Part shown: positions 17,617 to 27,100 of the stretch, one piece after another
Position numbering within the stretch: position 1 is the stretch's first letter
How the letters are laid out: each line of letters starts with the position of its first letter
NCBI GenBank assembly: GCA_029213265.1
Contig: JARGNG010000008.1
Span: 62,001-126,000, forward strand
Direction of reading: 5' to 3'
Length of the DNA: 64,000 nucleotides
Source of the DNA: Verrucomicrobiales bacterium
GTDB lineage: Bacteria; Verrucomicrobiota; Verrucomicrobiia; Verrucomicrobiales; DEV007
Translations under genes and position numbers: made by a program
The notes under the pieces: generated by a model
Seen by the model: only the letters and a program-made list of their open reading frames with translations
What the model was told of the DNA's origin: nothing
Databases searched by the model: none

Positions 17617-18270
17617 TTACAATCCTAGCTCGGGATGCTGATTTATCGCGTCTTCGCAGGGCGTCAAACGGCTCGATCGGCAGCGTTCTCCCGCCATGAT
17701 TGCCGAAAAGGTAGTGAAGTCCGTTTCCTTGTCCTGACTCACGACGGTGTAGCGATAGTCAGCCCAGTGACGCATCTCTTCCCGGGCATTCCCGAGGCGG
17801 AGCTCAACCTGGTCTCTTGATTCCGTTCCCCGGTAGTCGAGACGACGAAGCAATTCCTCCTCACTCGGCAGCATGATGAAAATATCGACGAATGCTTCGC
17901 GAATCGCGGGATCGGACTGCTCCCGAATCAGGGAAGCGCCCTGCACATCGATATCCATGAGAACGTCGCGACCTTCGTTGATGTGAGCGAGAACCTCTGA
18001 CTTGAGCGTTCCATACAAATTCCCGTGCACCTCCGCATACTCAAGAAATTCCCCCCGGGTGGCCCGGCTTTCGAATTCCTCCCGGCTGAGAAAGAAATAG
18101 TCGATTCCGTCTTTCTCCCCCTCGCGTGGAGTTCGGGTCGTCGCCGATATCGCATAGACCGCTGCCGGATCCGCGTTCGAATACCGCCGACACAGGGTGG
18201 TCTTACCCGATCCTGAAGGACCGGATACCACACAGAGAAGTCCACGACGCTGTAACTGCAAATCACTCAT
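17617..18270 (-). CDS. gmk: Guanylate kinase
   Basis: 217 residues. The P-loop VVSGPSGSGKTTL is at about 14-26; ISATTRTPREGEKDGIDYFF is the GMP-binding SxTTRxxRxGExxGxDYxF motif, and VLMDIDVQGA precedes the lid. It phosphorylates GMP to GDP. It follows yicC with a 33-base gap, the classical yicC-gmk neighbourhood. The 17500-17616 stretch downstream has no gene. Confidence 0.95.
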   Translation of the reverse strand: MSDLQLQRRGLLCVVSGPSGSGKTTLCRRYSNADPAAVYAISATTRTPREGEKDGIDYFFLSREEFESRATRGEFLEYAEVHGNLYGTLKSEVLAHINEGRDVLMDIDVQGASLIREQSDPAIREAFVDIFIMLPSEEELLRRLDYRGTESRDQVELRLGNAREEMRHWADYRYTVVSQDKETDFTTFSAIMAGERCRSSRLTPCEDAINQHPELGL

Positions 18271-18303
18271 GCTTGGAGTTGTCTAGTTCCGAATGAGAAT
18301 GCA

Positions 18304-19179
18304 TCACTGCACATTCTGGACCTGCTCGCGGATCTTTTCGAGTTCCGTTTTTGAAAGAACAATTCCCTGGGCAATATCGGCGTCGTTGGCCTTGCTCCCG
18401 ATTGTGTTGAGCTCGCGATTGAACTCCTGGCAAAGAAAATCGAGCGAACGCCCCACGGGCTCGTCACTCTTTAAATAGGTTTGAAACTGACCTACATGGC
18501 TGTCGAGCCTCGTAAGTTCTTCGCTGATATCGCTGCGCTCTGCGAACAGACCGATCTCGCGGAGAACACGATCGTCGTTCAAATCGATTTCGAGTCCGGA
18601 TTCGCGAAGCCGCTTAAAAAGGTGTCCCCGATGCGCTTCCGGAACTCGCGGCGCCAGTTCACGAATTCTCCCCACTTCGGCGACAATCGCATCGATTCGG
18701 AAGAGGAGGTCAGCCCGGAGATGTTCTCCTTCCTGCGTTTGCATTTCGATGAGCTGGGAAAGCGCCTCTTTCACCGCCTCAAGAACCGCATCGCGAAGAT
18801 CTCCTGCATCGACATCCGTTTCTTCGAGCTTGAAAAGCCCGGGGGCGCGAAAAAGATCGGCCGCCGTGATTCGTGCCTCAATTTCGCCGGAAGCGGCGAG
18901 TTGCCTGGCGGCGCTGATGTATTGCTGCGCGAGGCTCTCATCAAAGACGAGCTCGGTTTCGCAATTACCGATGTGCTGGAGCGTCACCCGCAAGCCGACC
19001 CGCCCGCGGGAGATGCATTCGTTCACAGCTCGACGGACATCCCCCTCCAACTCCTGAATCGAGTTGGGAAGATTCACCGAGATATCGACCTGCTTCCGGT
19101 TCACACCGGACAGCTCGACTTCAATTTTCCAATGGTCGGCCGTGGATTCCCCACGACCGAAGCCGGTCATGCTGCGCAT
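18304..19179 (-). CDS. yicC: YicC family endoribonuclease
   Basis: 291 residues. MRSMTGFGRGE is the almost invariant YicC start, VELSGVNRKQVDIS resembles the family's E(I/L)RSVNxRxLd(v/i) motif, and the C-terminal DFLCQEFNRELNTIGSKANDADIA is the DUF1732 hallmark. E. coli YicC was recently described as an endoribonuclease acting on small RNAs; the Bacillus homologue is YloC. The central part is helical (about 150-250). It is the second gene of the PUR-yicC-gmk run. Confidence 0.92.
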   Translation of the reverse strand: MRSMTGFGRGESTADHWKIEVELSGVNRKQVDISVNLPNSIQELEGDVRRAVNECISRGRVGLRVTLQHIGNCETELVFDESLAQQYISAARQLAASGEIEARITAADLFRAPGLFKLEETDVDAGDLRDAVLEAVKEALSQLIEMQTQEGEHLRADLLFRIDAIVAEVGRIRELAPRVPEAHRGHLFKRLRESGLEIDLNDDRVLREIGLFAERSDISEELTRLDSHVGQFQTYLKSDEPVGRSLDFLCQEFNRELNTIGSKANDADIAQGIVLSKTELEKIREQVQNVQ

Positions 19180-19205
19180 AAATAGTGAAACAGGTAGTCC
19201 GAAGA

Positions 19206-19466
19206 CTACTCGTCTTCGTCCTCCAGATCAGAGGCTTCTCTCACATCATGGAGCGCGTCGATAAAGTCGTCCAGTAGTTCCGCCGGCACCATGATGGTAT
19301 CCCGCCGCCCCCGCACATCTTCCGTGATTTTCACGAACTGACCGCGGTCATTCTCTTTCAGGTCGAGAAAGAATATCTTCCGGTCCGAAACAATCTTCTC
19401 CGTGTGAATCGGATGATTATCCGAACGGTTCGATCCACGCTTGTCCTCGTCGTAATCGATCATCAA
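19206..19466 (-). CDS. PUR family nucleic-acid-binding protein (DUF3276-like)
   Basis: 86 residues. Residues 23-75 (EKIVSDRKIFFLDLKEN, RGQFVKITED, RDTIMVPAELLDDFIDALHDV) follow the PUR-repeat pattern of four strands and one helix, seen in the single-repeat bacterial PUR proteins of Bacteroidetes and Borrelia that bind RNA or single-stranded DNA. An acidic tail ends the protein (DLEDEDE). It sits 26 bases upstream of yicC, so a role in RNA metabolism alongside a ribonuclease is plausible but inferred. Two adjacent Met codons (19466, 19463) could both serve as start. Confidence 0.78.
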   Translation of the reverse strand: MMIDYDEDKRGSNRSDNHPIHTEKIVSDRKIFFLDLKENDRGQFVKITEDVRGRRDTIMVPAELLDDFIDALHDVREASDLEDEDE

Positions 19467-19530
19467 TCTAGTCTATCCTCCAGTTTTTTCCTTTTCTGCC
19501 ACCCCGCTTCGGGAGGCACCACTCGCATCC

Positions 19531-19568
19531 GAGCAGGTCTACGTATCACGAGCAGGTCTACGTATCAC
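19531..19568. repeat. 19-bp perfect tandem duplication upstream of tatC
   Basis: Two head-to-tail copies of gagcaggtctacgtatcac. The second copy runs into ctgc, making a GCAGGT...ACCTGC inverted repeat around TACGTA. It lies in the 278-base divergent spacer 19467-19744 between the PUR gene and tatC. It could be an operator, or simply one more of the short duplications seen in this window. No other element was seen in the spacer. Confidence 0.8.
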
Positions 19569-19744
19569 CTGCGCGCTTCATTGCAAGTTACCAGAATCAC
19601 GCAAAAGTGCGACTTTTTCTGTAACAGTGCCGCAAGCTTTCGTTACCGGTAAAAGGTACGTATTCACAGTCCATCGCTCACGGTCTTTGCCGTTTGGAAT
19701 TTTCAGGCTACTATTCCCACCCGTGGAAAAAGCGGAAAACTGTT

Positions 19745-21547
19745 ATGCTGAAGACTGCATTCGAAAAATTGTTCCAATTGCGTGAAAACGCCTCCCGGGC
19801 CCGTCCGGGCGCGGATGATGGCTTTGACGCCCACGAGAAGCCTTTTCTCGACCACCTCGAGGACCTGCGGCATACCCTGATGAAGATCGGAGCAACACTC
19901 TCGGTTGCCACCATAGCCTGCTTCGCCTTCCACCGCCAGATCTTCGAACTGATCCAGATGCCGGCCAAAATGCCTCTGGCCCGGGTGTCCGAAGGCGTCA
20001 CGCTCTGGGAACGCCTCGATCTGATTACCCTGAGCCCGCCCGAGTTCATCGTCCTGATGTTGAAGCTCTCGTTCTTCAGCGGAGTGATCATCACGTTCCC
20101 TTTCCTGCTCTTTTTCCTCTTTCAATTTATCCTACCCGGTCTTCGCCAGGTGGAGAAAAGAGCGGTCATTCCCGGCGCCGCGATTGGATTTCTTCTCTTC
20201 CTCGTGGGTGCCTGCTTTGCTTTCTATCTTGCCGCCCCGGTAGCGCTGAAATTCTTCTATGTGTTTGAAAACGAACGTATTTCCAACATCGACCCCACCG
20301 AACAGGCCCTGGAGAAGCGAATCGCGGAGATGCCGCTCCTCGGAATGGACGGTGAAGTGATCCGGCCCGCGAACGATGACGAAGCAGAAATCCCGGAAGG
20401 CGAAGCGGAAGCACCAAAGTCAGTTTTGACTCCGGAAATGAAGCAGGAGATTCGCAATACGATCCGGGACAGCTTTGCCACCATCGAAGCCTCCAATTTC
20501 GCATTCCGCTACGACGACACCCGCGACAAGCTGGTGCTCGTCGAAGCCAAGGGCGGGAAAAGCGTCTATCGAATCGGGGAGTATGTGAACTTCATCGCCC
20601 GGCTTGTTCTTGTTTTCGGAATCAGCTTCCAACTACCGGTTGTCGTAACCATTCTCGTCAAACTGGAACTTCTCACCGCCCGCGTCATGCGGGCGACCCG
20701 AACCTACGCCTGGATCATTATTCTTGTGGCGGCTGCCATTCTGACCCCGCCTGACCTTATGACCCTCGGCCTGCTCGGCGGACCGATGATCATTCTTTAC
20801 GAGATCTGTATTCTCATCGCGTCGGTGCTCGAAAGATCCCGCGAGAAAAAGAAGCTGGCGGAAGAGGAGTCGCGTCGCACCCGAATGGAGCGTCTCTATT
20901 CCAAGCCCGCGGACGAGCTGACCGAGGAGGAGAAGGAAGAAATTCACCGTGCCGAAATCGAGCAGTACGAGAAAGAGCACGCGGATCTCTACGACGCCGA
21001 AAGTGATCACGGCCATGACGGATCCGTCGCCCGCGACAGTCTTCACGGTGGCGAGCACTCGGACCCGTATCACGACTACGACCCTCATCACGACGAGAGC
21101 TGGCACGACGACGAGCATCATTGGAAAGATGGTCATCCCGATGATCCCAATTTCCATGCCCACGACGAGCATGGCAATCTAATCGAAAGCGATCACGCTG
21201 AGCCCGAAGATCTCACACCCGGTGAATCAACGGATGAAGTAGCGGACGAAGCACCCGAAGATTCGAAAGAGTCCGGGGAGTCAGTGGAGGAGGTAAAGCC
21301 GGAAGAGGAGACGCTCCCGGAGGAAAATATCTTCCATGACAATGAAGCCTGCGAACCCTCCGGCCCTATCGTGGACGTGAACCATGCTACCGAGGAGGAA
21401 CTCAAATCCCTCCCCGGAGTCGGCCCGGTACTCGCTCAGGCGATCATCGATCACCGTCCGTTCGAAACCTTTGACGATCTCGAAAATGTCCCCGGCCTCG
21501 GACCTGACAAGCTGAACGGGATGATTGATCGCCTTATGATCGGGTAA
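19745..21547 (+). CDS. tatC: Sec-independent translocase TatC with C-terminal helix-hairpin-helix domain
   Basis: 600 residues from the ATG at 19745; TatC alone is about 250. FLDHLEDLRHTLMKI is the TatC N-terminal signature with the signal-binding Glu/Arg, and SPPEFIVLMLKLSFFSGV and FQLPVVVTILVKLELL are later core motifs. The periplasmic loop between the third and fourth helices is expanded to about 110 residues (173-282), Glu/Asp-rich. After the last helix comes a charged coil (about 355-410), a His/Asp-rich stretch (410-485), an acidic stretch, and finally a ComEA-type double helix-hairpin-helix (VDVNHATEEELKSLPGVGPV...LENVPGLGPDKLNG, 541-600). No tatA lies adjacent. The transcript ends at a strong hairpin just downstream. 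Confidence 0.9.
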   Translation: MLKTAFEKLFQLRENASRARPGADDGFDAHEKPFLDHLEDLRHTLMKIGATLSVATIACFAFHRQIFELIQMPAKMPLARVSEGVTLWERLDLITLSPPEFIVLMLKLSFFSGVIITFPFLLFFLFQFILPGLRQVEKRAVIPGAAIGFLLFLVGACFAFYLAAPVALKFFYVFENERISNIDPTEQALEKRIAEMPLLGMDGEVIRPANDDEAEIPEGEAEAPKSVLTPEMKQEIRNTIRDSFATIEASNFAFRYDDTRDKLVLVEAKGGKSVYRIGEYVNFIARLVLVFGISFQLPVVVTILVKLELLTARVMRATRTYAWIIILVAAAILTPPDLMTLGLLGGPMIILYEICILIASVLERSREKKKLAEEESRRTRMERLYSKPADELTEEEKEEIHRAEIEQYEKEHADLYDAESDHGHDGSVARDSLHGGEHSDPYHDYDPHHDESWHDDEHHWKDGHPDDPNFHAHDEHGNLIESDHAEPEDLTPGESTDEVADEAPEDSKESGESVEEVKPEEETLPEENIFHDNEACEPSGPIVDVNHATEEELKSLPGVGPVLAQAIIDHRPFETFDDLENVPGLGPDKLNGMIDRLMIG

Positions 21548-21567
21548 GGGTCGAGGCAGGCGCATAA

Positions 21568-21597
21568 AAAACCCGCAGGCGCTAACCTGCGGGTTTT
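21568..21597. terminator. Bidirectional intrinsic terminator between tatC and the thioredoxin gene
   Basis: A perfect 12-base stem (21568-21579 with 21586-21597) with loop CGCTAA is flanked by A-runs on the left and T-runs on the right. It therefore works as a rho-independent terminator for both convergent genes. Confidence 0.9.
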
Positions 21598-21628
21598 CTG
21601 AAAACAGGGATGGAGCCTTGCCTTTCGC

Positions 21629-21982
21629 TTACTTGTATTTGTTCACGAAGGACTTGAGAGAAAAAGCGTTCATGTAGCCCGTCTTGCGACCGACTACTTT
21701 ACCATCTTTCACTGCGACCACGGTCGGCAGTCCGCGAACATTGTAGGAATCCGCGATGCTCGGCTGATCATCGACATTGATGGATTTGAAAGTCGCTATA
21801 TCCGAATTTTTCTTGGCGAACTTGTCAAAGACGGGCTTCATCTGCTGGCAGGGACCGCACCAGTCGGCTTCGAACTTGAGAATCTGAAGCTTGGAGTCAT
21901 CCGCTTGCAGGGAGGAGCTTTGAAAGAGAACTCCGATTGCGAGAACCGGAACGGCGAGGAGAAGAAGGAGACTTTTATTCAT
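21629..21982 (-). CDS. Exported thioredoxin-like protein
   Basis: 117 residues. An N-terminal signal or anchor (MNKSLLLLLAVPVLAIGVLF) is followed by a complete thioredoxin fold with FEADWCGPCQQMKPVF (CGPC at about 42-45) and the cis-proline loop VRGLPTVV. It would catalyse dithiol-disulfide exchange on the periplasmic side. It is convergent with tatC across the shared terminator. Upstream there is an 87-base spacer to the PcfJ-like gene on the same strand. Confidence 0.9.
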   Translation of the reverse strand: MNKSLLLLLAVPVLAIGVLFQSSSLQADDSKLQILKFEADWCGPCQQMKPVFDKFAKKNSDIATFKSINVDDQPSIADSYNVRGLPTVVAVKDGKVVGRKTGYMNAFSLKSFVNKYK

Positions 21983-22069
21983 AGGAGATCTTTGGTGTTA
22001 CCAAGTAGACGCTTGAGAGCGGATAATATTTCAAACAATTGTTTGAAAACGCGATTTTCCCGGAATTTC

Positions 22070-23359
22070 TCAGATCAGATTCCGGTGCCGATCAAGCCAG
22101 TTGCGAATGAATTCATCGGTTTCCGCCTGGACGTCCGTGTTGTATTTCCCCTCCAGCTCCCCGATCTGCCAGTCAGCAAACGGAGACGGTCGAACGATGG
22201 AAAGCGTGGCGCGCTCCGGCTGAATGACGCGGTAGATAAATGTCGTTCCCTGCCTCACACGCACCGCATAACTGGCAACGCAGTTTCCCTGCTCCTCCCC
22301 TTCGTTGACGAGATCTTCGGCACTGGTAATCGGCTCGATCTGACCCGGAATCCCCGGAAAGGGCGGACTGCGGAAATGATCGGTCTCATGGCGGTTTGCG
22401 TCGATCAGCTGCCGAATGCGGCGGCGGTATTGCTCTGTCACTTCCGCGTGCGTTCGCTTAAGCAACTCGATGTTTTGGAATTTTCGATTGCCGGTATGCA
22501 CGCGCAATTCATCCTGCATCTGCAGCGTGCTGGTGATGATATGCACGATTCGCCCGCGGTGCTTCTCTGCCTGATCACAGGACACCTCTTTCAGCAAGGT
22601 CGGAGAGGCAGCTCTCGAAGCGTCGGGATTTTGAAGGATTTCAATCACCCCCGAATTGATCGTCGGGAGGTGATACAGCGGTGACTTCTTTTCGGCCAGC
22701 TCCCGGCGGATCACCTGAACCATCGACCACCAGTTGTCGCCATTGATCGAAGCAGGGGAAATCTTCCGGAACAGATTTACGGCCCCGGGCGTGGACGGCA
22801 ATTCGAGAATCTCCAGTAAGTCCCGCTGTCGCATGTGGCTGCATTTCAAAGCGGCGATCATCTCGCGATCCCCCCGCAGCTTCTGAGCAAGAGAAAAGGC
22901 GAGGACGGGATTGCTCTGAGCCAGGTCCAATGCGCTTTCGTCATAGCGCAGCATAACGAGCAAGGGCCACTGATTGGTGCGGAACGGCTCGAGAACATGA
23001 GCGACCGGTTTTGGCATCGAGAATCGAAACTGCTCAAACGCCTTGCGTGCCAGCTGAGTGGGTGTCAGCCGGACCGGGGGATTCGGCTCGAAAGTGTCAT
23101 CGAAAAAATCGAAGGCGAGCTGAGAACCACTCCCTTTTCCACTGATCGATTTCCGCTTCGGACGATACGGGTGAACGACTCGAAATTCCGGGAGAAACGG
23201 CGCCCACGCCGATTCACGACCGAGGCGTCTTTCCGCCTGCGGAACGGGCCAGGCGGTAAGACGCATCTCGGTCGTGTCGCGAAAAAGGCGCAAAGCGCCC
23301 TCAGCGAAGACATCAACGGGGATGTCCGATTGTGCGGAACGGGGCATCGGGACCCTCAT
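22070..23359 (-). CDS. PcfJ-like protein
   Basis: 429 residues from the ATG at 23359 (MRVPMPRSAQ); a TTG nine codons upstream is less likely. The C-terminal 120 residues contain the PcfJ-like pattern: ITSAEDLVNEGEEQGNCVASYAVRVRQG, then IYRVIQPERATLSIVR and IGELEGKYN, i.e. the Asn-Cys-Val core followed by a beta-sheet and a conserved Asn. PcfJ was named from the enterococcal conjugative plasmid pCF10; its biochemical role is unknown. The first 300 residues are helical without known domains. No conjugation genes lie nearby, so the protein seems to be a chromosomal member of the wider family. Confidence 0.7.
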   Translation of the reverse strand: MRVPMPRSAQSDIPVDVFAEGALRLFRDTTEMRLTAWPVPQAERRLGRESAWAPFLPEFRVVHPYRPKRKSISGKGSGSQLAFDFFDDTFEPNPPVRLTPTQLARKAFEQFRFSMPKPVAHVLEPFRTNQWPLLVMLRYDESALDLAQSNPVLAFSLAQKLRGDREMIAALKCSHMRQRDLLEILELPSTPGAVNLFRKISPASINGDNWWSMVQVIRRELAEKKSPLYHLPTINSGVIEILQNPDASRAASPTLLKEVSCDQAEKHRGRIVHIITSTLQMQDELRVHTGNRKFQNIELLKRTHAEVTEQYRRRIRQLIDANRHETDHFRSPPFPGIPGQIEPITSAEDLVNEGEEQGNCVASYAVRVRQGTTFIYRVIQPERATLSIVRPSPFADWQIGELEGKYNTDVQAETDEFIRNWLDRHRNLI

Positions 23360-23477
23360 GAAAATCCACTCGTTCCCTTCTTGCAATTCCTTCTTATCTC
23401 GGGCTTCGTTTTTCGATCTCCACGAATCGCTTCATTGATTTTTCTGATTCGTTTTTCCCTTGCACAAATTTTTGATC

Positions 23478-24098
23478 ATGTCCGAACTTTGGTTCACCGC
23501 CGATTTGCACCTGGGTCACGCCAACATCATCCCCTATTGCAAGCGGCCCTTTCTCTCGACCCGGGAAAAAGAACTCGCAAAAGAGGATCCACGAGGAAAC
23601 TGGAAAGTCTCGAATGAGACAGTCGAACGGCATGACAATGCTCTCATCGAAACCATCAATGAACGGGTCGGAGAGCAGGACACGCTCTGGATCCTCGGTG
23701 ACTTCTGTCTCGGTCCGCATGAAAAAGCAGCCGCCTATCGCGAGAGGATTGCCTGCCGAAATGTAAATTTCGTTCGCGGAAATCACGATCTCCCCAGCTA
23801 TGACGATCTCTTCATACGGGTGATGGATCAGGGGATGATCAAACACGCGAAACAGAAAATCTGGTTGAATCACTATCCGATGCGCAGTTGGGACAAAGCG
23901 TTTCACGGAGCGTGGCATCTCTACGGGCATGTCCATGGGCGGCTCATGCAGGAAGACACGGAGAATCCGCGTCTTCTCGCCCGCGATGTCGGTGTCGATG
24001 CAACCAACTACCTTCCCCTGAGCTTCGCGGAACTCGCCGACTACATGGCACCTCGCGAAGATGCCTTCTGGGAATGGCGGGAGGCGCTCGACCGTTGA
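23478..24098 (+). CDS. Calcineurin-like metallophosphoesterase
   Basis: 206 residues from the ATG at 23478. The metal ligands are in canonical order: DLHLGHANI (D-x-H), GDFCLG (G-D), RGNHD (G-N-H-D), NHYP and GHVHG. LHLGHANIIPYCKRPF is typical of the phage/bacterial YfcE-like phosphoesterase group with a D-x-H-(L/F)-G-H-x-N-(I/V) opening. Substrate is unknown; related enzymes hydrolyse phosphodiesters. It is divergent from the PcfJ-like gene and convergent with pyruvate carboxylase (26-base gap). Confidence 0.88.
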   Translation: MSELWFTADLHLGHANIIPYCKRPFLSTREKELAKEDPRGNWKVSNETVERHDNALIETINERVGEQDTLWILGDFCLGPHEKAAAYRERIACRNVNFVRGNHDLPSYDDLFIRVMDQGMIKHAKQKIWLNHYPMRSWDKAFHGAWHLYGHVHGRLMQEDTENPRLLARDVGVDATNYLPLSFAELADYMAPREDAFWEWREALDR

Positions 24099-24124
24099 TG
24101 GCTGACTTTTCCCCGGGAACCCAC

Positions 24125-27100
24125 TCACTCTTCAATGGTCGCAAGAAGATCGTCCGTTTCCACAGACTCGCCTTTCTGAAAGAGAATCTCGGTCACTGTT
24201 CCGTCCATTCCGGCGGAGATCGTAGTGAGCATCTTCATCGCCTCCAGAGTGACGATGGGATCGCCTTCCTTCACCTTGCTTCCGACTGCGGTATTCACCT
24301 CGGTCACCATGCCGGGCATAGGAGCGACTGCGTGCATCGGATCGCTGTTATCGCCCTTAACCCGCGCCTTCACATCTTTCGGAGCTTCAGCGTGATCCAG
24401 AACCTGCGCTTCGCGAGGCATCCCGTTCAGCTCGTAAAACACATTGCGGTAGCCCTCGTCGTTGGCCTCCCCGATCCCGATGAGCTTGATGAAAAGAATC
24501 TTCCCGTGGTCAATCTCGACAGAGATTTCCTCTCCAATCGTGAGCCCATAGAAAAAGGAAGTCGTCGGCAGCGCAGACACTTTGTCGTATTCACGAACGA
24601 ACTGATCGAAATCAGTGAATACCTGTGGATACATGAGGTGACTGTAGAGATCATCCTCGGTACAGGGACGACCCAGCTCGGCCGCGAGCTTCTCCCTCGT
24701 CGCCTCCAGATCAATGGGGTCGGCAAGTTCACCGGGACGCTTCGTAGTCGGTTCTCTCTCTCCGAGAACAACCCTCTGAATGTCCGCGGGCCAGCCGCCA
24801 TCGGGCTGACCAAGACCGCCCCAAAGCATATCGATCACAGACTCAGGGAAGTCGATCGACCCGGGCTCGAGCGATTTTACTTCCTCCGGCGTAATCCCCC
24901 GCGTGATGAGAAACATGCACATGTCGCCAACCACTTTGGAACTCGGAGTCACTTTGATGATGTCCCCGAAGAGCTGATTCACTTCGGCGTAGGTCCGGGC
25001 GATCTCGGGCCAACGGTGACCAAGCCCCATGGCATTGGCCTGCTCTTTCAAGTTGGTAAACTGCCCGCCGGGCATCTCGTGAATGTAAACTTCAGCCGAG
25101 CCAGCGCGGGGCGCGGTATTGAAAGGCTCATAGTAAGCGAGCACTTCCTCCCAGTAATCGGACATTTCATTGAGCGCATCGAGATCAATTCCCGGATTCC
25201 GCTCCTGCCCCCCAAGGGTGGCGCAAACGGAGTTCAGGTTGGGCTGACTTGTCGATCCTGACATCGACGCAATCGCAAGGTCGGCGATGTCGACCCCGGC
25301 CTCAGCCGCATAGAGAACCGAAGAGGCATTGATGCCCGAACTGTCGTGGGTGTGAAAGTGAATCGGCATCCCGATTTCTTCGCGGAGAGCCTTGACCAGC
25401 TTCGGCGCGGCGTAGGGGCGGCAAAGACCGGCCATGTCCTTGATCGCAAGAATGTGCGCACCCATCTGTTCCAACTCTTTCGCCTTGGCGACGTAGTATT
25501 TGAGGGAGTATTTGTCCCGCTTCGGATCGTCGATGTCTCCGGTGTAACAGATCGCCGCTTCGCAAATTGCGTGAGGCTGATCGCAAACCGCCTCCATCGC
25601 GACTTTCATGTTGGGAAGGTAGTTGAGCGAATCAAAGACCCGGAAAATATCCATCCCGGACTCCGCCGCGTGCTTCACAAAACCGGCGACGACATTGTCC
25701 GGATAGTTAGAGTATCCCACCGCATTGGAGCCACGGAAGAGCATCTGGAAACAGATATTCGGAATTAGCTCCCGAAGTTCCCGGAGGCGATCCCAGGGGC
25801 TCTCCTTGAGGAAACGCATCGCGGTGTCGAAGGTCGCTCCCCCCCACATTTCGAGGCTGAACAGACCCGGAGTCAACCGGGCGATCGCCGGGGCGACATT
25901 CATCATGTCTACCGAGCGCATCCTCGTCGCGATGAGCGATTGGTGCGCGTCCCGCATTGTCGTATCCGTGATCAGGAGCGGCTTCTGCTCGCGAATCCAT
26001 TCGGCAAACTTTGCCGGCCCCAATTCAAGAAGCTTGTCCCGGGAACCCGGCTCAATGTCCGCACGCAGATTGAAATCGGGCAAACGCGCCGGTGGGAGGA
26101 TCGCTTTTGGTCGGAATCCTTTTGCGGTGTCGTTTCCGTTCACCGTCACGTCACTGAGATAATTCAGCAGCTTCGTAGCACGGTCGCGACGGGGCTTGAA
26201 TTTGAAAAGGTCGGGATTCGTATCGATCAGGCGGGTCGTGGCCTGGCCAGTACGAAAGGTTTCATCGAGGATTACATTTTCGATGAACGGAATGTTGGTC
26301 TTCACTCCCCGAATCCGGAACTCGCGAAGAGCGCGATCCATCCGCTGCAGCGCGATATCAAAACGCGGACCGAACGCCGTCAGCTTGACCAGCATCGAGT
26401 CGTAGTAGGGCGTAATCACCGAACCGGCATCGCCCGCTCCCGCATCGAGGCGGATACCGAAACCCGCTGCGGAGCGGTAGTTGAGAATCTTTCCGTAGTC
26501 GGGAGAGAAGTTGTTCGCCGGGTCCTCCGTCGTGATCCGGGCCTGAACCGCGTAGCCGTTTCTTGGAATCTCTTCCTGAGAAGGAATATCGATTTCTTTT
26601 CCGAAAAGGTCGTAGCCCTGGGCGATGAGAATCTGGGAGCGAACCAGATCGATCCCGGTAATGATCTCCGTCACGGTATGTTCCACCTGAATCCGGGGAT
26701 TCATCTCGATGAAAAACCACTCCTTCGTGTCGACGTCGTAGAGAAATTCGACCGTTCCCGCGTTGTTGTAATTCGTCGCTTTGGCAACCTGAACCGCTGC
26801 CTCGCAAAGCTCATGGCGGATCTTTTCATCCAGATCCACCGACGGGGCGATCTCGATCACTTTCTGGTGACGTCGCTGCACCGAGCAGTCCCGCTCGTGA
26901 AGGTGAAGAATGTTTCCATGCGTATCGCCGAGGATCTGAACCTCGATGTGCTTGGCCCGGCCCACGAATCGCTCGAGGAAAACAGCCGGGTTTCCGAAAG
27001 CGTTTGCCGCCTCGGCCTGCGCCTGATCAAGCAGAGAATCCAGCTCTTCCTCTTTCTGCACAACGCGCATTCCGCGACCTCCACCGCCGAAAGCCGCCTT

